The translations under genes and the position numbers were made by a program. Below the pieces are notes generated by a model that worked only from the letters and a program-made list of their open reading frames with translations, was not told the origin of the DNA and ran no database searches. Positions 1 to 7,403 of a stretch of DNA of 15,753 nt are shown piece by piece. Numbering within the stretch: the first letter of the stretch is position 1; every line of letters starts with the position of its first letter. Source of the DNA: JANPPS01 sp043758105 (lineage in GTDB: Bacteria; Pseudomonadota; Alphaproteobacteria; Acetobacterales; Acetobacteraceae); assembly GCA_043758105.1 (NCBI GenBank), contig JAYVOF010000062.1, forward strand, positions 1-15,753, in the 5' to 3' direction.

Positions 1-670
1 GAACGATGACGGGCGGTGCCGGTTGCGGTGCCGGGGGCGGCGCGGGTGGGGCCACGATGGGCGGCGCCGGTTCCGGTACCACAATGACGGGCCGGACCGG
101 GTCCGTTGGGGCGTGATCATGCAAGAAATACCAGGCCGCCCCTCCGGCTGCGATCAGCAGAATCGCCAATCCGATCAGCGGTCCCGCCAGGCTGCGCGTC
201 GTCGGCGCACTCGGGTCTGGGAACGGTGTAACCGGATCTGCGACCGGCTGGACGAGCTCCGGAATCGGGGCCGGGGCCGGGGAGGACGGTGGCGGTGGCG
301 GTGGCGCGGCTGGGGGAGGGGGCGGCACAGCGGTCACCGCGACCGGTGCAACCGGTGCGACCGGTGCCACATCCGGCCAATACGCGCCCGTCGGCTCCAG
401 CCCGGCGGCCGGGAGCGAGATCAGATAGACCCCGCTCTCCAAATACCGGCAGACGTCCCAGCCGACCGTCAGCAGCAAATCCGCCCCGTCCACGCTGGCC
501 CGCAGCGGCAGCAGCAGCGCGTCGCTGCGCTGCCAGCCGTTCGGTCCCAGCGTGTGCTCGGTCCATTCCGCGTCCCGCTCCACGCGGAATCCCGGCTGAC
601 CGGCCGCCGCCGCGGCGCCTTCGATCCGCAGCAGCGCCTGACCCGGCCCGTCTTCGGTCACGCCGATCAT
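1..670 (-). CDS. Pro-rich single-pass membrane protein of the Srf operon (3' end outside window)
   Basis: The reading frame starts at the ATG at 670-668 and stays open to the left edge, giving 223 codons with no stop. The ATG overlaps the TGA of srfC (669-667) as ATGA, which suggests translational coupling. Residues about 1-100 form a compact domain (…GPNGWQRSDALLLPLR…LLTVGWDVCRYLESGVYLISLP). A Pro/Ala-rich stretch with VAP repeats follows at about 100-155. One transmembrane helix lies at about 161-182 (LAGPLIGLAILLIAAGGAAWYF), then a second Pro-rich stretch that runs off the edge. Arg before the helix and acidic or neutral residues after it suggest an N-inside, C-outside orientation. I do not recognise the N-terminal domain. 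The missing C-terminal domain would probably reveal the role. Existence as a gene is well supported by frame length, coupling and domain layout; function is unknown. Confidence 0.8.
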   Translation of the reverse strand, partial: MIGVTEDGPGQALLRIEGAAAAAGQPGFRVERDAEWTEHTLGPNGWQRSDALLLPLRASVDGADLLLTVGWDVCRYLESGVYLISLPAAGLEPTGAYWPDVAPVAPVAPVAVTAVPPPPPAAPPPPPPSSPAPAPIPELVQPVADPVTPFPDPSAPTTRSLAGPLIGLAILLIAAGGAAWYFLHDHAPTDPVRPVIVVPEPAPPIVAPPAPPPAPQPAPPVIV

Positions 671-3237
671 GCGGCGCGCGCCGCTAGCTGGGTCAACAGC
701 CCGCCCAGCGCCTCGTTCGCTGCGACATCGAGGCCCGCGGCGGCCGGGTCATGGATGTTGTCTTCAAACAGCCGGGCCATGCCAAAAATCCAGTCCACGT
801 GGAACGCCACATCATACGCCGCCGCCGCCGCACCCAGCACGGGCGGGCCGGTCAACGCCGGGCGGGGCGCGAAGATGGCGCCGCCGCCGTCGGGTGGCGC
901 CCCGGGACGGCGGGGCCGCCCGACCTCCGGCACGCGGTCGAAATCCAGTTGATACACGAAGCCGTTGATCCCGGCCTCCACCAGCATCACCGGCTTTTGT
1001 GCGCCCGCCGCACTCCGGTGCTGGAAGCTCGCCCGGGTGCGTAAATCCTGCGCGATGCGGTCCCGCAGCGCCACGCGCCGGGCGGCGGTCATCAGCGCCT
1101 GGGTCAACAGCGCCGCCGGCTCCCGCGGCAGGCGGAACGCGCCGAGGGTCGCCGGATCATCGGCCAGGGCTTGCAATTGCCGCTCCCACTCCGCCAGGGC
1201 CAAATCGGCAAAATGCTGGAACCGGTCCCGCGCCGCCTCGGCCGGCACCGGTGCATCATCGAGCAAGCCGCCCAGCGCACTCATGTATGAGGCGCGCGAC
1301 CCCACGGTGCCGATCGGCGCCGGGTCCGCCCGGGACTGCAAATCCCAATAGACCGAGCCGATGGCGTCCGGCGTGACCTGCATCTGGCGCAGCAGCGGCC
1401 CGAACATCTGCGCCTCCGCACAGGCCAGCAGCGCCCGTGCCACCACGCGCGCCTCCGCCTTGGCCCGCGCCAGCTCCGCCGGCAGGTCGCCGGTGTGGAA
1501 ATACGGCCGCAGCCGGTGCGCCATGTCCTCCGCCAGCTCCTCCACCCGGCCCGCCACCTGCAGCATCTTGGTGGTGGGATCGCACACCGGGCGCAGCGCC
1601 GCCGCGAGGTAGGAGATGCCGCCATCGCCAGGTGCCAGCGCCTCCGTCCAGGCCCGCAGTGGGTCCGCGAAATGGGTCTGCACCAGGGGGTTGGCCAGAT
1701 ACGCCGCCCGCCGCGCTGCCACCGCCGCCGCCGCCCGTGTGCCGACGCCCACCTCTCGTTCTCCCTCATAGTCCAGCACGGCGGCGAATTTGATCGCGGT
1801 GCTGCGGAGCCAAAACACATTGTCGAACGCCCGGCCCGGAATCCATTCCTTCGGCCACGCATGCGCCTTACCGAAGAAATCGAGCAACGACGCCTGCAGC
1901 CGCGCCGTCCAGCGCTGGCCGCTGGCGACGTCCTCGCCGGCCTTGTCCTCGAACTCGCCATCGAATTTGGTGAGCACCAGGAACAGGCTGTTCGGCTGCA
2001 CCGCGCGGGCCTCGGGCGTCGCCCCCATGGTCTGACGGATCCAGCCCGCGACCATGTTCGGCAGCGTCTGCACGTCTTGGTTGCTGGGGCCGACGCACAG
2101 CAGCATGGCGGAAATTTCCTGCTCCGCGTTATAGCGCTGGAACAAATACGCCACCTTGCCGCGCAGAAACACGCGCCCTAACCGGCCCGGCTCCGCCAGG
2201 AAGCCCGTCGGATCCGTGATCTCCTCCCGCGTCCGGGCACCCGGGAAATCGAGCAAATCCGTGTGTTCGAAGAAATCCCAGGGCCGGCTTTCGAGCGGAA
2301 TGGTGATTTCGGCGATCAACGCCGCCGCCACGGCCCGGTCGATGGTGACGGCCCCGATCCTGACGGTCCCGCGCGACGCTTCGCCCAGGCCGAACACCAT
2401 TTCCGCATCGAGCACGCTGGTCTCCCGCGGCATGAGCGCATCGAGGCCGCAGAATGCCACGTCCGGATTACCGAGCCGGGTCAGCGCGTCGATCAATTGT
2501 TGCGCCACCCGAGTGAACGCCGGCGTTCCGGCCCACAGCGGCGCATATGCCTCCGCCCGGGCGCTGGCCGGCAGGCGGGGGATCAACGCGGCGGCCTGGC
2601 TCCAATACGCCGGGCCCAGGGCCTGCATCAACGCATGGCCGCCGAAATGCAGCGCAAAATACTCGCGCAATTCTTCGATGTCATCGACGGTAAGGCTATC
2701 CCCGGTGCCGGCGCTAGTGCCGGCTTGGGGTTCCAACCGGGCAAACAACGCCCGGATCGCCTCGCCATCCGGCGGCACGAAGTCGCGGACCTTGAAATCC
2801 TCCAGATACGCATTGGCCAAAATCTTGACCACGTCCGTCTGTGACAGCAGGCGCAGCGGCACCGGACTGTCCGCCGGCACCGCCACGCCGCGGAGCGTAA
2901 AGCGGGACACGAGGCCGGTGCTCTCCTTACCGCCCTGCGGATTTAATTCCGCCAGGAAATTCAGCCGCTCCGCCCCATACGCGGCCATGAGCGGCGCGCC
3001 GGGCTTGGTGGCGAGCGACGACACGAGATAGCTCTTTCCGGCCTGCGACGCGCCGAACACTGCCACGCACATCGGCCGGCCCGCCGCGACGCGCAGCCGC
3101 TCCGCCCGGCGGCCAAACCGCCGGAATGTCGCGGCCAGCGCCGCCGGATCTTCCTTGAGCCGGGACTGATTGGCCGCCACCCACGCCGCGCCGTCGCGTG
3201 CGAGCGCCGCCACCGCGGTCGCGCGTTGGAGGGTCAT
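667..3237 (-). CDS. srfC: SrfC-family virulence factor-like P-loop GTPase
   Basis: This 856-residue protein matches the SrfC ('putative virulence factor') family by its N-terminal sequence and by following srfB. It has recognisable G-protein motifs: a Walker A/G1 loop GASQAGKS at 62-69, a G3-like DFPG at 330-333 and a G4-like TKFD at 423-426. These imply a large, possibly dynamin-like GTPase; nucleotide preference is inferred from TKFD. The remaining ~400 residues are helical-looking and have no motif I know. No signal peptide or membrane helix is apparent, so it should be cytosolic. The ATG at 3237 has only a weak Shine-Dalgarno (GGGTCTTTGTC precedes it) and lies 10 nt from the arm of an inverted repeat in the srfB-srfC gap. 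SrfB and SrfC are consistently paired in other bacteria. The precise biochemical role is not established from the sequence. Confidence 0.87.
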   Translation of the reverse strand: MTLQRATAVAALARDGAAWVAANQSRLKEDPAALAATFRRFGRRAERLRVAAGRPMCVAVFGASQAGKSYLVSSLATKPGAPLMAAYGAERLNFLAELNPQGGKESTGLVSRFTLRGVAVPADSPVPLRLLSQTDVVKILANAYLEDFKVRDFVPPDGEAIRALFARLEPQAGTSAGTGDSLTVDDIEELREYFALHFGGHALMQALGPAYWSQAAALIPRLPASARAEAYAPLWAGTPAFTRVAQQLIDALTRLGNPDVAFCGLDALMPRETSVLDAEMVFGLGEASRGTVRIGAVTIDRAVAAALIAEITIPLESRPWDFFEHTDLLDFPGARTREEITDPTGFLAEPGRLGRVFLRGKVAYLFQRYNAEQEISAMLLCVGPSNQDVQTLPNMVAGWIRQTMGATPEARAVQPNSLFLVLTKFDGEFEDKAGEDVASGQRWTARLQASLLDFFGKAHAWPKEWIPGRAFDNVFWLRSTAIKFAAVLDYEGEREVGVGTRAAAAVAARRAAYLANPLVQTHFADPLRAWTEALAPGDGGISYLAAALRPVCDPTTKMLQVAGRVEELAEDMAHRLRPYFHTGDLPAELARAKAEARVVARALLACAEAQMFGPLLRQMQVTPDAIGSVYWDLQSRADPAPIGTVGSRASYMSALGGLLDDAPVPAEAARDRFQHFADLALAEWERQLQALADDPATLGAFRLPREPAALLTQALMTAARRVALRDRIAQDLRTRASFQHRSAAGAQKPVMLVEAGINGFVYQLDFDRVPEVGRPRRPGAPPDGGGAIFAPRPALTGPPVLGAAAAAYDVAFHVDWIFGMARLFEDNIHDPAAAGLDVAANEALGGLLTQLAARAA

Positions 3238-3247
3238 GACAAAGACC

Positions 3248-3345
3248 CGTCATTGCGAGGCCGATTGGCCGAAGCAATCCAGGGGCGACAGGCCGGCGCA
3301 TGACGCTCCTGGGTCGCCACGCTCCAAGCGGGGCTCGCGATGACG
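3248..3345. repeat. Imperfect palindromic intergenic repeat element between srfB and srfC
   Basis: The outer arms are cgtcattgcgag (3248-3259) and ctcgcgatgacg (3334-3345). They are inverted complements with one G-T pair. Inside the left arm lies gccgaagcaatcc (3268-3280). The 'CGTCATTGCGAG…GAAGCAATCC' signature is that of a palindromic repeat dispersed between genes in many Proteobacteria; that assignment is from memory. The element fills almost all of the 112-nt srfB-srfC gap, the only large gap in the operon. As RNA it could fold into a long stem ending 10 nt before the srfC start codon. Confidence 0.75.
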
Positions 3346-3349
3346 AAAA

Positions 3350-6229
3350 TCATTGGATCACCAGCCGGCCCGTATCGCGCCAATAGCCGTCTTGGTCATC
3401 GATGGTCTGTAGCCGCAGCCGCACATCGCCGGGCCGCTTCAAGTCGCCCGCTGCGTCCTTGACTTCGTCCACGGTAAATGCCTCCCGCAGCGTCTCCGCG
3501 TCCGCCGCCTCCGGATCGATTTCGTGCCGCGCGACCGTCACCATCAACGGCAACTCCATTCGCTGCGCGTCATCCGGGTTGGCGAATTCCATCACATACA
3601 GCGGCGTCGCGGTCCAGCGCGCCAGCGGCAACTGCCGGAAGCCCAGCTGCGTCAGCGTCTGAAACGGCATGGTGAACCGCACATCCTGCGCCGGCGGTCC
3701 ATCGAGGTCGAGGTTGCGGAGCAGCACGTTCTCCTCCCGGATTTGCCCGTTATTATCCATCTTACCGATAAACCGCGCCGTGCTGCGCATCTGCAACTTC
3801 CCCGTCCGCAGCGTGAAATTCCGGAGCCGCCCCTCGGCCTGGACACACAGCGCCGCGCCCACCGCGGCCGTGGTCTTCGGGTCCTCGATCCGGTTGGCCG
3901 CGTCCCGGAACGGGTATTTCTCGCCCACCCGATACCGGTGCATGCCGATGATCCGATGCGGCGGCACCGGCGTCTTGGCCAGCACCATGTCCCCGATCAC
4001 CCGCAGCCGCGACGGACGTCCGGATAGCAGCAGCACGTCGCATTCATAGGCCCACACCACCTCACACAAATCGGCCAGCACTGGGCCCAGCACGGCGCGG
4101 ACGACCGGCTCGATCTGTTCGGTCATCACCGTCAATTCTACCTCGGCCACGCGGAACCCGGGGGCTCCGGCGTCGGCCGCCAATTCCTCCAAATAGGCGC
4201 CGGAGGCCTGCACCAACGCGTCCACCGTGCTGCGCAGCACCTCACCTGTGGCACGCCCCTCCACGCCTTCATACGCCCGCAAGGCGGCGATCCCGAGCGG
4301 TTCCAGCACCATGGACACGAACACCCGCCGCCGATGCCGGGCCAATTCGGACTGCCCCCCCTGATCCTGACCCAGCGCCCGGGACAGCAGCGCCCGCGGA
4401 TCGGCCACCCCCGCCTGGCTCAACGCCGCGCTGAACGCGGGAAGCACGACCGCCGTGATGATCCGCTCCAGCACGTCATCGCCAGCGATCTTGAAACTTT
4501 CGCGGAACTCCTGCCGCGGCTGGATCGCCTCCCCACCGGGTGCGGTATAGGTGCTGATCATGAGGTCCGTGGTACCGCCGCCAATGTCGATGCTGGCGAC
4601 CCGCAGGCTCTGCCCCACCTCTGGCCTCACGCGCCCCACCAGCTCCATCAGCGCCCCCACATCACCCTGCAGCCGCTCCGTCACCTCGTTATGCAGCCAG
4701 ACGATCTGAGTCGCTGTCGCCTCGTCCAAATTCGCGACCACCCGCGGCGGCGGCGGGCCGTTCTTGGTCCAGCCCAGCATGTCCCACGCCAGCATGACCG
4801 CGCCCTGTGCCCGGGCGCGCAAAATGGCCTGTTCCGCCACCGGCATGCCTGGCGGCATCGTCATCAATAACGAGCGCAATTGCCGCTTCCGGTCCGCGTC
4901 CCGCCGGCGGGTCCGCGTGCCCGGCGCGTTCATCTGCCCCAGCGCCTGGATCAAAATCTCCGCCAGCATGAAGGTGAACACGCTGCTGCGCGAAAACCGG
5001 GCGCGCACCGCCGGCTGCCCCCGCCGTTGCCGCAGCAGGCTGCCATCCTCGGCCACCAGCGCCATGAACGGGCCACTGACGGGCGGATCGGTCGTGACCC
5101 CATCCGTCGCCCGGCCATTGAACCGCCAGCCCTGAGTCGCCGGGCGCGTATCCCACAGATACCGCTTGGGGGACGACAGCCCGGTATTACCCTCATTGCC
5201 CAGCCGCGCGCCCGCCAGCCGCACAGCCTCCGGCCCCACGCGCACCGGGCTCGGCCAGGCAAACGCCCCCGCCCGCCCGCTGCGACGGCTGACGGCGTCG
5301 CGGCCAAAGCTCGCCCGGGAAAACTCCACCCGGCTGTCGAACGGCTTCTCGTGCAGCAATTCCGGACGCGACAGATCCCGCAGCGCCAGCGGATAGCTGT
5401 CGGACAAATTCATCCCCTGACCCGGATGCTCCTCGATCAAAATCCCGCAGGTCCGCGCATTGCCGAGGTCCAGCACCAGATCGACCTGCACCGGCATCGT
5501 CCCCACATCCGACACATCCAGCAGCTGCACCCGCGGCATCACCCCGGCCGCCCCCAGCAGCCCCAGCATCACCCGATACCGGGCCAGATGCTCGAAGCCC
5601 CGCGCCAAATCCTCGGTCCGCAGCGGACGTCCGGCGCGGGACGCGGTCAGCATCTCCACCCACATCTCCCGCAGCCACTCGCCCACCCAGGCCTCGTTCA
5701 CGAACCAGGCGTGCTGTGCTGGGTCCGGCACGAACACGAACTCCGCTTGCTGAACGCTGTCCGCGGGGCTCGGCGACACATACGGCGCGGGCGGCATGAG
5801 TGCGGTGTCGAACGCGAGCGTCAGCAGATGGGTCCGCCCCGGTGCCGGTTCCGGATGCGGCACGATCCGGGCCCGGGCCCAGTTGCTCGGCCCCGGCGCA
5901 TGCGTCTCCTGCCCGGTGGAACTGCGGGACAGCAGCCGGAAGAACGGCAGCGGCACCCAGCGGCCCGTGTGCATATCGAGGGCACCGCGCGGGCTGATGG
6001 CATAGGTTTCCTCCGGCGGCGGCACGTCCCGGCTGAGCTTCTCCACCATCTGCCCGGTTTCGGGGTCCGCCACCAGCTCATGCAACCGTCCCGGCTGCCG
6101 CCCGTCCGCGTCCGCAGGGCCGCCCAAACGCTCTTCCCAGAACTGCCGGGCCTGGCGCGGCAGGCTGTCGAGATCGAGCGGCGTGTCCCAGAACTGGATG
6201 CCGCTTTGGGGAATGAGGCTGATCAGCAT
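3350..6229 (-). CDS. srfB: SrfB-family protein, actin/Hsp70-fold (ASKHA) ATPase-like
   Basis: This 959-residue protein belongs to the SrfB family by its N-terminus (MLISLIPQSGIQFWDTPLDL) and full-length similarity as I recognise it. It carries actin-like ATPase signatures: phosphate-1-like DLGNART at 254-260, phosphate-2-like DIGGGTTDL at 548-556, and an adenosine-type LLLSGRPSRL at 733-742. A nucleotide-dependent conformational or scaffolding role in the cytosol is inferred. No membrane segment is seen. I chose the ATG at 6229 because the frame upstream runs into the preceding gene, whose TGA is at 6239-6237, and because GAGG (6238-6235) sits 5 nt before this ATG. The open frame extends upstream to 6448, but that would put 219 nt inside the neighbour. 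The gene precedes srfC and follows three anchored proteins, as part of one operon. Confidence 0.9.
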   Translation of the reverse strand: MLISLIPQSGIQFWDTPLDLDSLPRQARQFWEERLGGPADADGRQPGRLHELVADPETGQMVEKLSRDVPPPEETYAISPRGALDMHTGRWVPLPFFRLLSRSSTGQETHAPGPSNWARARIVPHPEPAPGRTHLLTLAFDTALMPPAPYVSPSPADSVQQAEFVFVPDPAQHAWFVNEAWVGEWLREMWVEMLTASRAGRPLRTEDLARGFEHLARYRVMLGLLGAAGVMPRVQLLDVSDVGTMPVQVDLVLDLGNARTCGILIEEHPGQGMNLSDSYPLALRDLSRPELLHEKPFDSRVEFSRASFGRDAVSRRSGRAGAFAWPSPVRVGPEAVRLAGARLGNEGNTGLSSPKRYLWDTRPATQGWRFNGRATDGVTTDPPVSGPFMALVAEDGSLLRQRRGQPAVRARFSRSSVFTFMLAEILIQALGQMNAPGTRTRRRDADRKRQLRSLLMTMPPGMPVAEQAILRARAQGAVMLAWDMLGWTKNGPPPPRVVANLDEATATQIVWLHNEVTERLQGDVGALMELVGRVRPEVGQSLRVASIDIGGGTTDLMISTYTAPGGEAIQPRQEFRESFKIAGDDVLERIITAVVLPAFSAALSQAGVADPRALLSRALGQDQGGQSELARHRRRVFVSMVLEPLGIAALRAYEGVEGRATGEVLRSTVDALVQASGAYLEELAADAGAPGFRVAEVELTVMTEQIEPVVRAVLGPVLADLCEVVWAYECDVLLLSGRPSRLRVIGDMVLAKTPVPPHRIIGMHRYRVGEKYPFRDAANRIEDPKTTAAVGAALCVQAEGRLRNFTLRTGKLQMRSTARFIGKMDNNGQIREENVLLRNLDLDGPPAQDVRFTMPFQTLTQLGFRQLPLARWTATPLYVMEFANPDDAQRMELPLMVTVARHEIDPEAADAETLREAFTVDEVKDAAGDLKRPGDVRLRLQTIDDQDGYWRDTGRLVIQ

Positions 6230-6236
6230 GGCATCC

Positions 6237-7403
6237 TCATCGTCTAAACCGCCCGGTAAACGACCCGCCGGTGAGCGCGCCCTCGAGGTTGCGCCCGATA
6301 CAGGTCGCTTCATCGTCGCTGATCCGGGTGCAGACGCGGTCACTGCGGGAAATCTGCAAGCCGGTGCCGATGCAGGGGTCCGGGTCCACCACGCGCAGGA
6401 TGGCCCCGTTGAAGGTCGCGCGAAGCGGTCCCATGCAGCTCCGCCCATCCTCCATCACCGCGGTCTGCGTGCCATGGCCGTCCGGGGTGAAGCACATGCG
6501 CTGCGACCGGAAATTGGTGAGGGCACCGGTGCGCGAATCGACTAGCCGCAAGGTGGATGTGAGCCGCCAGCACCCGGCCAGCATCGTCAAATCATGCTGA
6601 TCCCACTGTTCCCGCGGCAACGCGGCCCGGGGCGGCACGGGTGCGGGTGCCGGTGTGGGGGTGGGTGTGGGGGTGGGTGTGGGGGTGGGCACGGTGCGGA
6701 TCGGGCATTGCAGCTGCCGCCGGCCGACCTCGTCCGTGAGGCTCGCCAGCAACGTCCGCAGCTCCTGATTCCGGCCCTCTTCGCGCAATTGCGCCCCCAT
6801 CGCCGCCAACTGACCGGGTGCCACCGCGCACGAGTCCGGTGCCGGCACCAGCCACCGCGCGGCCGCGGGCAGCACCGATGGCAGCAGCAGCCCACCAAAT
6901 AGCGCCAAGCCCGCCGCCATACCGAGGGCCGCCGCATACCGGCCCCAGCGCGGACGCGGCGCCGCACGCCAGGGCACGCCGTCATCCAGCCGTACCAGCC
7001 GCCCGGCGGTGCCCGCATGCCCCCAGGCCGCCAGCACCGGACGGCCCTCGACGGCATAGACATGCCCCATGTCCGGCACCTCACCCAGCGCCGGCCACGC
7101 CGCCGAGACCGCCGGGGCCACGCCGCTTTCGGCCAGGCGCCTAATGTCCGACAGGATGGCCCCGAGCGCCACGTCCAGACGCTGTCGCGCCTCGGACGGC
7201 AGGTCCGGATACGTGGTCGCGCGGCCGTCGGCCTCCCACACCAGCCCACCCGGACCCGCAACAGGACGGGCCAGCAGCGCGGCGTGGGCTGGGGACAGGT
7301 GCGCCGCAATCTCCTGCGTAAGCGCCGCATACCAGGACGCCGCGTCCCGCCCGGCCAATAGGAACCGCGCCGTGCCCAGTCCGGTTTCCCGCAACCGCGT
7401 CAT
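6237..7403 (-). CDS. Membrane-anchored protein with shared Srf-operon N-domain and Cys-rich C-terminal domain
   Basis: This 388-residue protein begins with the domain shared with the next two upstream genes (LSPAHAALLARPV at 36-48; HVYAVEGRPVLAAWGHAG at 114-131). A transmembrane helix lies at about 157-177, preceded by RAAPRPRWGR, which suggests N-inside. A juxtamembrane helical segment follows, bracketed by Cys192 and Cys233 (CAVAPGQL … GRRQLQCP). Next come a Pro-Thr repeat linker (about 238-256) and a C-terminal domain with six cysteines (278, 304, 323, 344, 358, 368) around LAGCWRL, CFTPDGHGTQ and DGRSCMGPL. An exported location would allow disulfides. I do not know a named family for the C-domain; it may be a small beta domain. 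The start ATG overlaps the TGA of the upstream gene (ATGA, 7403-7400). The stop lies 7 nt before the srfB start. Confidence 0.85.
   Translation of the reverse strand: MTRLRETGLGTARFLLAGRDAASWYAALTQEIAAHLSPAHAALLARPVAGPGGLVWEADGRATTYPDLPSEARQRLDVALGAILSDIRRLAESGVAPAVSAAWPALGEVPDMGHVYAVEGRPVLAAWGHAGTAGRLVRLDDGVPWRAAPRPRWGRYAAALGMAAGLALFGGLLLPSVLPAAARWLVPAPDSCAVAPGQLAAMGAQLREEGRNQELRTLLASLTDEVGRRQLQCPIRTVPTPTPTPTPTPTPAPAPVPPRAALPREQWDQHDLTMLAGCWRLTSTLRLVDSRTGALTNFRSQRMCFTPDGHGTQTAVMEDGRSCMGPLRATFNGAILRVVDPDPCIGTGLQISRSDRVCTRISDDEATCIGRNLEGALTGGSFTGRFRR
6653..6688 (+). repeat. Three perfect 12-bp tandem repeats (GTGTGGGGGTGG) coding a Pro-Thr linker
   Basis: The unit GTGTGGGGGTGG occurs three times without change at 6653-6664, 6665-6676 and 6677-6688. 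On the minus strand it encodes the Thr-Pro linker between the transmembrane and C-terminal parts of the 388-residue protein. The unit is a multiple of three, so copy-number change would keep the frame. The plus strand has closely spaced runs of three to five G and fits a G-quadruplex pattern. Confidence 0.9.

Noticed and set aside
342..368. Three 9-bp units ACCGGTGCA/G/C as a possible repeat array
   Set aside because: They simply encode the VAP repeats of a Pro-rich stretch; too short and no spacer structure, so not a CRISPR or regulatory array.
23..952. Long plus-strand open frame of 309 codons
   Set aside because: Arg/Gly-rich translation antisense to the Pro-rich membrane protein and srfC; a GC-skew shadow with no family resemblance.
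3248..3345. Rho-independent terminator after srfB
   Set aside because: The arms are far apart and no U-tract follows on the minus strand; the same-family repeat interpretation fits better, although partial termination cannot be excluded.
4880..6247. Plus-strand open frame of 455 codons
   Set aside because: Antisense to srfB, Arg/His/Pro-rich low-information translation; srfB has recognised motifs across the same DNA.
6230..6448. Upstream extension of the srfB frame (73 extra residues)
   Set aside because: It lies almost wholly inside the preceding gene, whose Cys-rich C-domain is clearly coding, and the extension is Arg/Pro/Thr-rich; the ATG at 6229 has a Shine-Dalgarno and begins the family-like N-terminus.
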